Below, one piece after another: positions 35,257 to 42,227 of a DNA stretch of 64,000 nt. The position numbers and the translations under genes were made by a program. Within the stretch, counting starts at the first letter, position 1, and every line of letters starts with the position of its first letter. The DNA is from CAZDCD01 sp964503885 (GTDB lineage Bacteria > Bacteroidota > Bacteroidia > Bacteroidales > UBA10428): contig CAZDCD010000011.1 in NCBI GenBank assembly GCA_964503885.1, positions 80,600 to 144,599 on the forward strand, written 5' to 3'. Under the pieces are notes generated by a model. That model had not been told where the DNA came from. It searched no databases and was given only the letters and a program-made list of their open reading frames with translations.

Positions 35257-36027
35257 TTATTCCACCGGTATTTTGCTTAACAGGTTAAGGCTGTTATTGG
35301 TATAACTATACTGGTATAGTCCGTCGTCAGCGGTCACCAGAAGAATATCTCCATCCGGGATCACATCGTTGGCTTTGATATCGAAATGATGCAGCAATGC
35401 AATGTGGCTCCTGTCAGAAATATCATAGACCTTAAGACCGTTATCGCAAACAAAAAGAAGGTTTCCATCCACTCCAAGCCCTTTCGGTCCTTCCATCTGA
35501 TACTCTTTTACAAGTCCCGGGGCTGAAAGATTTGAAATATCAATAATGTCGAGCTGATTGCTGCTCCTGCCGCACCAGGTATTTGACGAATTCAGGGTTA
35601 CATAGGCATATTGTCCGTCGACCACAACAGGATCGCAACTGAAAACATGCCGGTAAACCGAAAGCTCTTCAGGAGATGAAGGATCAGAAATATCAACAAT
35701 GTGCATCCCATCCTGTGTTCCTATGAAAAGGGTGTTGCCATATGGGAAAATGGTCTCCACGCCAAAGCCCAGCAGGAAGTTGCTTTTCGTTTCAGGTTGG
35801 GAAGGATCAGAGATATCAAACCTTCTCAGGTCTTCAGCCGTTACTGTGAAAAGATTATCGCCGCTTATGGCAAAACGCGCCGTGGATCCTCCCTTACCGA
35901 ATGAACCGTCTGTGCTTTTTCCGGCATCAGTAAAGCTTTCATCGCATGCAAAAAGAAGCACGGTAAAAAGCACAGTAAAACTGATTGACCCGATGCAGGT
36001 TTTCATGGTTCCGTATTTTTGATTCAT
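35257..36027 (-). CDS. LVIVD-repeat lipoprotein
   Basis: A 256-residue surface or periplasmic lipoprotein with a beta-propeller of LVIVD repeats: FTVTAEDLRRFDISDPSQPE, GMHIVDISDPSSPEEL, LDIIDISNLSAPGLV, LKVYDISDRSHIALLH. The signal peptide ends with a lipobox (VLLFACDES, Cys 28). The start at 36027 overlaps the stop of the upstream LVIVD gene as ATGA, supporting coupled translation; the internal Met at 36006 is an alternative. LVIVD propellers are common in Bacteroidota exported proteins and have no defined biochemical role. It shares an operon with another LVIVD protein and a barrel. Confidence 0.85.
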   Translation of the reverse strand: MNQKYGTMKTCIGSISFTVLFTVLLFACDESFTDAGKSTDGSFGKGGSTARFAISGDNLFTVTAEDLRRFDISDPSQPETKSNFLLGFGVETIFPYGNTLFIGTQDGMHIVDISDPSSPEELSVYRHVFSCDPVVVDGQYAYVTLNSSNTWCGRSSNQLDIIDISNLSAPGLVKEYQMEGPKGLGVDGNLLFVCDNGLKVYDISDRSHIALLHHFDIKANDVIPDGDILLVTADDGLYQYSYTNNSLNLLSKIPVE

Positions 36028-36512
36028 TCCCAGCCGATAATTATGGTGTTTTCAGGCCGGTTCTCAGCATTGTATTCCCAGGGAATATAGCTTTCACCCG
36101 GCGGAAGAAGTTCAGGAAACGCATTTTTCACCCTGCTGGTTACATGCAAATTCTCAAGGTCTGTCAGATCCACGGCAACCAGGTCCACTGCATTATCGGC
36201 ATACAAAATAGTTCCCTTCAGCGCCATATCGATACAACCGGGAATTCTTACAAATCCGGCGTTCACAGGATTTGAGGGGTCTGTATTGTCAATCACATGA
36301 ATGCCATTGTACTTTTCATTAACATAAATATATTTGCCGATGGTATATATCTTGCCCGGCTTTTCAATTATCCGGGGAGGCATATAAGCTACTGAGGATT
36401 CGAGCACCTGCCGGGTCATCAATATGGGCCGGTAAGGGAATGGTTCCGGTTTATAGGGCTCCCAGCCGCAAATGATCAATGCCAAACCTGAAATCAGAAG
36501 CAGTTTTCTCAT
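36024..36512 (-). CDS. Small LVIVD-repeat lipoprotein
   Basis: About 162 residues from the ATG at 36512; the frame is open upstream to 36560, but the later start begins directly with the signal peptide (MRKLLLISGLALIICGWEP, lipobox LIIC). The body contains two to three LVIVD-type units (NGIHVIDNTDPSNPVNAGFV, VDLVAVDLTDLENLHVTSRV). At roughly 160 residues it is half the length of its downstream partner and cannot form a full propeller alone, so the two may act together or one may be a shortened duplicate. The ATGA overlap ties it to the next gene. Confidence 0.78.
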   Translation of the reverse strand: MRKLLLISGLALIICGWEPYKPEPFPYRPILMTRQVLESSVAYMPPRIIEKPGKIYTIGKYIYVNEKYNGIHVIDNTDPSNPVNAGFVRIPGCIDMALKGTILYADNAVDLVAVDLTDLENLHVTSRVKNAFPELLPPGESYIPWEYNAENRPENTIIIGWE

Positions 36513-36760
36513 GGCGGGAAGAGTTATATTTGCACCGATAAAATTAACCAAATGATGCAAATTATTGCAAAAGGTTGCTTAAGAAAACAATATTAATGAT
36601 CCGCGAGCTGCTTTTCTCTTATAAATCATTGTTTTCCTGTTAGTTTGCAGGATCACCTTATACACATGAGTAAATGCAAATAAAATGGCTTTACATTTAA
36701 ATTCATAACAGCTTTTAAAATAAATCGACTATTATTATTTTTTCAAAAAATACACCCATC

Positions 36761-37138
36761 ATGAACAAAACAACTTACACCGATCTTGCCCGTTCTGTTT
36801 TCCATGCAATGAACACCCGCGATTTCGCCACACTGGAGATGAATGTCACCGAAGATGTGGTTTTTGATTTTCCCGGTGCAGGAAAAATAGAAGGAAACCG
36901 GAGGGTGATGCTATTTCTGAAAGCTTTGCTGCGAAAGTATCCTATTCTGGCATTCGAGGTTTCTGAAATTCTTATTGACAATCAAAATGCCTGCGCCGTA
37001 TGGACTAACAGGGGTGAAAACAGCGAGGGAATAGCGTATGCAAATAGCGGTCTTACCCTGATGCAGTTCACAGGAAACAAGATTGCGTATATCAGCGATT
37101 ACTTCAAAGATACATCGTTTGTTCAACCTGATAAATAA
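36761..37138 (+). CDS. SnoaL-like/NTF2-fold protein
   Basis: A 125-residue cytosolic protein with the SnoaL-like cystatin/NTF2 fold: an N-terminal helix pair (LARSVFHAMNTRDFATLEMN), then VTEDVVFDFPGAGKIEGNRRV, a strand SEILIDNQNACAVWTNRGEN and the closing GLTLMQFTGNKIAYISDYFKD. Such proteins are cyclases, isomerases or ligand-binding proteins; catalytic residues vary and none can be assigned here. It stands 45 bp upstream of a flavin reductase-like gene on the same strand, so the two may form a small redox unit. Confidence 0.82.
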   Translation: MNKTTYTDLARSVFHAMNTRDFATLEMNVTEDVVFDFPGAGKIEGNRRVMLFLKALLRKYPILAFEVSEILIDNQNACAVWTNRGENSEGIAYANSGLTLMQFTGNKIAYISDYFKDTSFVQPDK

Positions 37139-37183
37139 CCGGACGGACATCCGGCTTCATGAACCCAATCGATTCTGTCACCC

Positions 37184-37858
37184 ATGAAAAATGTAATAAC
37201 ATTCAACGGAAGTCCTCGCTTAAGCGGGAATACTACAGCCCTTCTCAGTAGTTTTATCGGGGGAGTGCGGGATGCCGGCGGAACAGCCGAAGAATTCAGA
37301 GCACAGGAGTTGAACCTTGAATATTGCAGAGGTTGCCTGAGATGCAATATTCTCGGCAGGTGTTCGATAGAAAACGACGACTGGTCCCGGATCAGTGAAA
37401 AAATACTGATGGCTGATGTTATCGTCTTTGCTACGCCCGTTTACTTTCACCACGTTACGGCCCCACTTAAAAAACTGATCGACAGGTTCAGGTCCTTTGT
37501 CCATGTTCAGATTACCGAAACAGGACTAAAACATACACCCAGGCATTCCTGGAAAAAAGATTTCGCGCTGATCTTGTGCATGGGATCCTCAGATGACTCC
37601 GATGCAAGACCGGTGGAAGAATTGTTCCGGTACATAGCTGCAATTCTGGGTCCGGAAAACAGGGTGCATATCATTAAAGCTACACGCCTGGCAGCGGCCG
37701 GACAGGTATTGAAATCAAGGGATGACCTGGCCAAAGTCTACGCCAGGATGGAGATTCCCGTTTATCTTGCTGAGCAGGATTACAGGAAAAATCAGCAGAC
37801 ACTCAAAAACTGTTACGATCTGGGGAACAATTTGATCCCCGGAACGCCACAGGCATGA
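37184..37858 (+). CDS. NADPH-dependent FMN reductase-like flavodoxin-fold protein
   Basis: A 224-residue flavoprotein. The flavin-phosphate loop is FNGSPRLSGNTTALL near residue 7; YCRGCLRCNILGRC near 46 is the Cys cluster seen in iron-sulfur flavoproteins and NAD(P)H oxidoreductases of this family; ADVIVFATPVYFHHVTAPLKKLIDRF near 85 is the FMN ring-binding region. The C-terminal part is longer than in minimal flavodoxins. It may reduce quinones, flavins or disulfides; the substrate is unknown. It follows the SnoaL-like gene on the same strand; its stop is 143 bp from the convergent mtaB stop. Confidence 0.85.
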   Translation: MKNVITFNGSPRLSGNTTALLSSFIGGVRDAGGTAEEFRAQELNLEYCRGCLRCNILGRCSIENDDWSRISEKILMADVIVFATPVYFHHVTAPLKKLIDRFRSFVHVQITETGLKHTPRHSWKKDFALILCMGSSDDSDARPVEELFRYIAAILGPENRVHIIKATRLAAAGQVLKSRDDLAKVYARMEIPVYLAEQDYRKNQQTLKNCYDLGNNLIPGTPQA

Positions 37859-38001
37859 TGAATGCACCGTGAAAAAGTGGGGATAAATGCCTAAATAGTG
37901 ATCTGCTCCGAAATAACTGCAGTATCAAGTCCGAAAAGAAATCCTGCCTGATGTGCCTGGAGGAACATTTAATGATTATCATTTTATCGTTCCAAACCGT
38001 A

Positions 38002-39282
38002 CTAAATACACTGCCCTGTCAGCACAGGATCATTGCCTTCCCTGATGCCGGTTATTAATACATGCACAAAGGTGTTTTTAACCGATGGTGTATCCACCTC
38101 CGCTGGAATGTAATGTTGCCCGTAACCCGAAGAAGTATCTTTGAAGGTTTTTTCAATAAGCAAAACCTGTTTTCTGCCCATGAATTGCTTCCGGTAATTC
38201 AGCTTGTTTGTTTCGCCGATCTGCCTGATCATTTCACTTCGCACATGTTTAACCTGTTCGGGTATATGACCCGCCATTCTTTCAGCCCGTGTCCCTTTCC
38301 TGACGCTGTATTTGAAAGTGTGTACATGACTGAAACCTGTCTCCCTTACAACCTTGCAGGTTTCATTGAATTCGGTTTCAGTTTCACCGGGAAAGCCCAC
38401 AATAATATCGGTAGTGAAATTAAACAGCGGGTACTGTTTTTTAAATTTTTCAACAATCGACAGGTATTGTTTCAGGGCATACTGACGGCGCATCTGCATA
38501 AGTATCCTGTCAGAACCGCTCTGAAGACAGAGATGCAGGTGGGGACACATTTTCGGATGGGCAAAAAGTTCTATGAACCTGTCGCCAAATCCTTCGGGCT
38601 CAATGGATGATATACGAAGACGAAAATCACCCTCTGTTGCCAGGATTTTTCCGACCAGGTCTTCAAACGAATTGTTTTCATACCTGTACCGGCTGATATT
38701 TACCCCGGTAAGCACAATTTCTTTGTATCCGAGGTCAATTACTTTCCTGATGTTTTCAAGGATATCGTTTACAGGACGGCTCGAAGCCCTTCCCCTTACA
38801 GCAGGCACAATACAGAAGGTACAAAAGTTATTGCATCCGTCCTGTATCTTGATCATGCTGCGGGTATGGAATCCCTTTTCCACCGGACTGAAATCAAACA
38901 GGTTCTGCTTAAGATCAGAAGGGTGCACGATTTCTCCTTTAAAATGGGAGTCAACGAGGGTAAAGACTGAACTCTTACGATCATTTTCTATTACCCAGGT
39001 TATATCTTTTCTGTTCTCAAGCCATTCTTTCTGGCTCCCGGCCATACACCCGGTGACCACCAAAAGCCTGCTTCCGTTTTTGCCTGCAGCCTGATTTATG
39101 ATGTTCCTGGATTTGTGATCGCTGGTATTGGTAACCGTACAGGTATTCACAATGTATACATCTGCCTGTCCACTGAACGGTACAATTGAATATCCGGCTT
39201 TGTAAAAATCGGTGACCAGTGCGTCGGTCTCAAATTGATTCAGCCTACAGCCCAGGGTTTTAAATGCAACTTTCCTGTCCAT
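38002..39282 (-). CDS. mtaB: tRNA t6A37 methylthiotransferase MtaB
   Basis: A radical-SAM methylthiotransferase that adds a 2-methylthio group to t6A37 of tRNAs reading ANN codons. It has 426 residues. The N-terminal UPF0004 domain has Cys 12 (LGCRLNQFETD, with the MtaB-type Arg-Leu-Asn), Cys 48 (VNTCTVTNTSDHKSR) and Cys 79 (VTGCMAG). The radical-SAM cluster is CNNFCTFC at 150-157, with PAVRGRASSRP after it, and a TRAM-like end closes the protein (FMGRKQVLLIEKTF). It starts 1 bp after the stop of a second methylthiotransferase, so the two are co-expressed and probably serve separate tRNA substrates. Confidence 0.93.
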   Translation of the reverse strand: MDRKVAFKTLGCRLNQFETDALVTDFYKAGYSIVPFSGQADVYIVNTCTVTNTSDHKSRNIINQAAGKNGSRLLVVTGCMAGSQKEWLENRKDITWVIENDRKSSVFTLVDSHFKGEIVHPSDLKQNLFDFSPVEKGFHTRSMIKIQDGCNNFCTFCIVPAVRGRASSRPVNDILENIRKVIDLGYKEIVLTGVNISRYRYENNSFEDLVGKILATEGDFRLRISSIEPEGFGDRFIELFAHPKMCPHLHLCLQSGSDRILMQMRRQYALKQYLSIVEKFKKQYPLFNFTTDIIVGFPGETETEFNETCKVVRETGFSHVHTFKYSVRKGTRAERMAGHIPEQVKHVRSEMIRQIGETNKLNYRKQFMGRKQVLLIEKTFKDTSSGYGQHYIPAEVDTPSVKNTFVHVLITGIREGNDPVLTGQCI

Positions 39283-39283
39283 T

Positions 39284-40741
39284 TCACACGGTTTCTTCTA
39301 CACATGCCCGCACCAGCGATGCTTCCAGCGCAAAATCTGTTGCAGCCAGGATATCTGCCTCCACAAATCTGCCGATAAGGGATTCGTCAGCTGATGCAAA
39401 CCGGAGCACGATCTTTCCTTCGGTGAGGGCCGACAGGTAACCCGGTCTGCGGTCCCTTCCCGTTACAAGCACCTTCATTCTTTTTCCGGCAAGCATCTCA
39501 TTCTCTTTGGCTGTATGCTTTGTAAGTTCTTCGGTAAGGATATGCAGGCGTTCCGTTTTAATACGCGCAGGAATATCATCTTCCCAGTGCGAGCTGGCTG
39601 CGCCGGGACGGGGTGAATATTTAGCGATGTAGGCCATATTGAACCTGAATGCCTCCATGGCTTTCCTTGTATTCTCAAACTGCACATCCGTTTCACCGGT
39701 AAATCCTACAATAATATCTGTAAATACAGTTGCTTCGGGTATTATCCTGCGAATGCTGTGCATGATCTTCCGGTAATCGTCTACCGTATGTTTGCGGTTC
39801 ATCCTGATGAGCACCTTATCGTCTCCGGATTGCAGCGGTAAATGAATCTGTCTGGCGAGGCACCGGTATTCTGCAATTGTGCTTATCACTTCATCGGTCA
39901 TATCACGGGGATGTGGTGAAGTAAAGTATACCCAGAAATTTTTCCCTGAAGAATTTCCAAATTCCCCTATCATTCTCAGCAAACGTGGAAATGTTACTTC
40001 GTCACCTTTTTTGTCAAGACCGTAGGAGTTTACATTCTGTCCCAGCAGGGTGATGGATTTAAATCCCTGTTCAACAAGCAATTTCAGTTCAGCGAGAATC
40101 TCTTCCGATGGTCTTGATATCTCGCGTCCCCTTGTATATGGGACCGCACAAAATGTACAGAATTTATCGCACCCGTTCTGAATAGGAATAAATGCCTCAA
40201 ATACCGAAGTATAGGTAGGTTTCACACTCCAGAAACGTTTCATCTCTTCAGCAGGATGATGCACCAGGGGTTTGAGCCCTGCTGTTCCGTTCACTTTCAG
40301 ATTCAGGGATAGCTTTTTACCGGCAAAACCAGTCGTTCCGCTTTCAAAATCCTGCCTGTTTTCGGGATGAGATTCATGAATCTTAAGGCTTGCAGGTGTG
40401 ACTATGCCATACTGTGACACCATTCCAGGAAAACGGGGAAGCTCCCTCATATCAAAAATGAGATCGAAAAGCTTCAGGAATTTTTCACGGTCTGCAGGAA
40501 GCACACATCCTGAAATGAATGTGATGAGGTTATGGTGATTTTTCCAGGTGTTCCATTTGTGAATGCGGGAATACACCTTATCTATTGATTTCTGGCGCAC
40601 CGAGCATGCCAGGATACCTAAAAGCTCCGCCTGATCTTCATGATCTGTCCATGTGTATCCCATCTGCCCGAGTACCGTGCGCACACGCTCACTGTCGGAC
40701 TTATTCATCTGGCAACCCAATGTAACAAGATGGTATTTCAT
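39284..40741 (-). CDS. MiaB-like radical-SAM methylthiotransferase
   Basis: A 485-residue member of the MiaB/MtaB/RimO family. N-terminal cluster Cys are at 10 (LGCQMNKSDSE, as in MiaB), 46 (LACSVRQKS) and 79 (ISGCVLP); the radical-SAM motif is CDKFCTFC at 191-198, followed by VPYTRGREISRP and QNVNSYG. A TRAM domain with KVLVTGRDRRPG closes it. It would be read as MiaB (ms2i6A37), but AELLGILACSVRQK replaces the usual VxxNTCSIRE region and a long insert separates the domains, so it is divergent and may be a second MiaB-type paralogue with another substrate. It precedes mtaB in a two-gene unit. Confidence 0.85.
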   Translation of the reverse strand: MKYHLVTLGCQMNKSDSERVRTVLGQMGYTWTDHEDQAELLGILACSVRQKSIDKVYSRIHKWNTWKNHHNLITFISGCVLPADREKFLKLFDLIFDMRELPRFPGMVSQYGIVTPASLKIHESHPENRQDFESGTTGFAGKKLSLNLKVNGTAGLKPLVHHPAEEMKRFWSVKPTYTSVFEAFIPIQNGCDKFCTFCAVPYTRGREISRPSEEILAELKLLVEQGFKSITLLGQNVNSYGLDKKGDEVTFPRLLRMIGEFGNSSGKNFWVYFTSPHPRDMTDEVISTIAEYRCLARQIHLPLQSGDDKVLIRMNRKHTVDDYRKIMHSIRRIIPEATVFTDIIVGFTGETDVQFENTRKAMEAFRFNMAYIAKYSPRPGAASSHWEDDIPARIKTERLHILTEELTKHTAKENEMLAGKRMKVLVTGRDRRPGYLSALTEGKIVLRFASADESLIGRFVEADILAATDFALEASLVRACVEETV

Positions 40742-40814
40742 GACATCAGAAGTTTTGGATACTGGATACCGGATTTATGGCAAAAAAATTAAATTCAAAA
40801 CCCTGTTTTGTAAA

Positions 40815-40855
40815 CGTTGAACCTGCCTGCGTCAGGCTGGCTTTGGACAGTGAAC
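40815..40855. repeat. Dispersed palindromic intergenic element
   Basis: It contains GTTGAACCTGC followed by the hairpin GCCTG-CGT-CAGGC (40825-40837) and CTTTGGACAGTGAAC. TTGAACCTGC and TGCGTCAGGC recur in the same order at 48112-48145, which marks a small dispersed family. Confidence 0.5.
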
Positions 40856-40864
40856 TTTATTCCC

Positions 40865-41587
40865 TCAGAAATACACTTCCGTCTTGATCTGATCAGCCGG
40901 AAAGTTTTGCTCCGTCAGGATATCATAAACTTCATAAATCATATCACAATTGCCGCAAAGATAAACCAAAGTTTCTGAACTCACGGGATATTTACGTATA
41001 TAATCCGTTACCCGCCCCTGGAACTTTCCTTTGTTCTCACGGCTTACACATGAAATATACCTGCTATCGGGATAAAAATGGCTATCGTATGTTTCATTGC
41101 CGAACCGTATACCATGAATCATGGTATAATCAAGGCCGGGATTTGAACCTGCCATGCTGTGGAACGGGGCAATTCCTGTACCGCTTGCTATAAAAAGGTG
41201 CTTTTTATGGAGCATTTCCCCGTTCAGCGTAAAAAATCCGAAGGGACCTTCGGCATCAAGAAAATCACCCGGCCTGCATAGATGGAGCCTTTTCGATACC
41301 ATACCCTGATCAACCTCTTTGATCAGCACTTCCAAAAACGGATCGTTTTCGCTGCTGTAGATCGAATATTCACGGAGCTGATTATCGCCGGGTAATCCAA
41401 GTGTCAGATGCTGACCGGCCTTGAACAGTATATTGTTTTTATCGAATCGCAGTATATAGGCTGTCGAGGTCAGGTTTCTTATTTCCAAAAGCCTGAATTG
41501 CGGGATTACTCTGAAGCCATCTAATAGTGATTCCGGTTTTTTTTTATTTAGGTTCAGCAAACTATGCTTGCTTGCCTGATTTTTCAT
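40865..41587 (-). CDS. Ferredoxin-NADP reductase-like oxidoreductase
   Basis: A 240-residue FAD/NAD(P)-binding protein. FAD-binding motif LREYSIYSS near residue 89, a SKRLHLCRPGDFLDAEGPFG segment, nucleotide-binding ASGTGIAPFHSM near 134, and the C-terminal YLCGNCDMIYEVYD and TEVYF-like end are all FNR-family features. It has no 2Fe-2S domain, so it needs an external partner such as ferredoxin or flavodoxin. The gene lies after two small Cys-bearing membrane proteins, which suggests an electron-transfer module; whether it serves NQR-like or Fpr-like chemistry is unknown. Confidence 0.87.
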   Translation of the reverse strand: MKNQASKHSLLNLNKKKPESLLDGFRVIPQFRLLEIRNLTSTAYILRFDKNNILFKAGQHLTLGLPGDNQLREYSIYSSENDPFLEVLIKEVDQGMVSKRLHLCRPGDFLDAEGPFGFFTLNGEMLHKKHLFIASGTGIAPFHSMAGSNPGLDYTMIHGIRFGNETYDSHFYPDSRYISCVSRENKGKFQGRVTDYIRKYPVSSETLVYLCGNCDMIYEVYDILTEQNFPADQIKTEVYF

Positions 41588-41654
41588 AGAGAGAGATTAA
41601 AAATAAATTTGATTATGTGCACTGCATCAATACGGTTCATTTAAAAGCAGCCTG

Positions 41655-41837
41655 TTATTCACCTTCCGGTAATACACATGCTCCGGTTCCACAGCCACAT
41701 GAAATATCGTCATCGGTTGAGGCTTTGCATGAGGTGATCCTCACACGCTCATTTTTTCCGAATAACAGCCTTATTCCGAAAGCCATAAACACCAACCCAA
41801 CCAACACCACAGATACCAGAAGTAATTTTAAAACCAT
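41655..41837 (-). CDS. Small Cys-rich membrane protein, NqrM-like
   Basis: A 60-residue protein: one N-terminal transmembrane helix (LKLLLVSVVLVGLVFMAFGI), a basic stop (GKNERVR), then four Cys in the soluble tail (TSCKAST and ISCGCGTGAC). This one-helix, Cys-tail plan resembles NqrM/DUF539, a factor for iron delivery to Na+-NQR, but similarity is only by layout and I would not name it. Translation is supported by the tight fit in a minus-strand row of 77-aa, 60-aa and FNR-like genes (47 and 67 bp gaps). Confidence 0.6.
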   Translation of the reverse strand: MVLKLLLVSVVLVGLVFMAFGIRLLFGKNERVRITSCKASTDDDISCGCGTGACVLPEGE

Positions 41838-41884
41838 TATAATGCAGTTATTTTAACAGGAAAACAACGGAAAGAATGAATTGT

Positions 41885-42118
41885 TTAGCGGGAAATTATT
41901 TTAAGACCGGAGGGATCGATCCCGGTCTTTTCTTTAAGTAACCGGTAATTCTTGATTTCATCGCATTTTACGCAGGTAATCCCTCTTTCCTTCATGTGCC
42001 GGTTATGTCCGATCGATGTTTCAGGAAAGCTCTTGTTTCTGAAAAAAATATTCAATCCCAGCAACAGGAACGAGATAAGCATAACAATCGCAGTCATTAC
42101 AAAAGTGATCAGGCCCAT
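41885..42118 (-). CDS. Small membrane protein with CxxC tail
   Basis: A 77-residue protein with one N-terminal hydrophobic helix (ITFVMTAIVMLISFLLLGLN), then NRHMKERGITCVKCDEIKN, containing a CxxC pair. It belongs to a set of short Bacteroidota membrane proteins with the GITC motif that I recognise only as hypothetical. It is first in the three-gene minus-strand unit ending with the FNR-like gene. Its start is about 110 bp from the divergent E1 gene. Confidence 0.6.
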   Translation of the reverse strand: MGLITFVMTAIVMLISFLLLGLNIFFRNKSFPETSIGHNRHMKERGITCVKCDEIKNYRLLKEKTGIDPSGLKIISR

Positions 42119-42171
42119 GATAATTTTTTCACAAATTTACCACAATATTAGTACATTAAACTCTTTCGGTA

Positions 42172-42179
42172 TAATTTTG
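42172..42179 (+). promoter_or_regulatory. -7 promoter box upstream of the E1 gene
   Basis: TAATTTTG matches TAnnTTTG. It lies 48 bp upstream of the ATG at 42228 and supports that start against the open frame that continues upstream to 41952 across the opposing small genes. No good -33 TTG is seen. Confidence 0.5.
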
Positions 42180-42227
42180 TTTTTCTGGTTCCCGGTTGAA
42201 CCGATAACTTTTGCCCGTGTTATTACT

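Noticed and set aside
41141..41175. tRNA-like string GGGATTTGAACC
   Set aside because: It lies within the conserved reading frame of the FNR-like gene and no acceptor or anticodon stem can be drawn around it.
41952..42227. N-terminal extension of the E1 gene
   Set aside because: The added 92 residues lack homology to E1, run antisense through a small membrane-protein gene, and lie upstream of a promoter box at 42172-42179.
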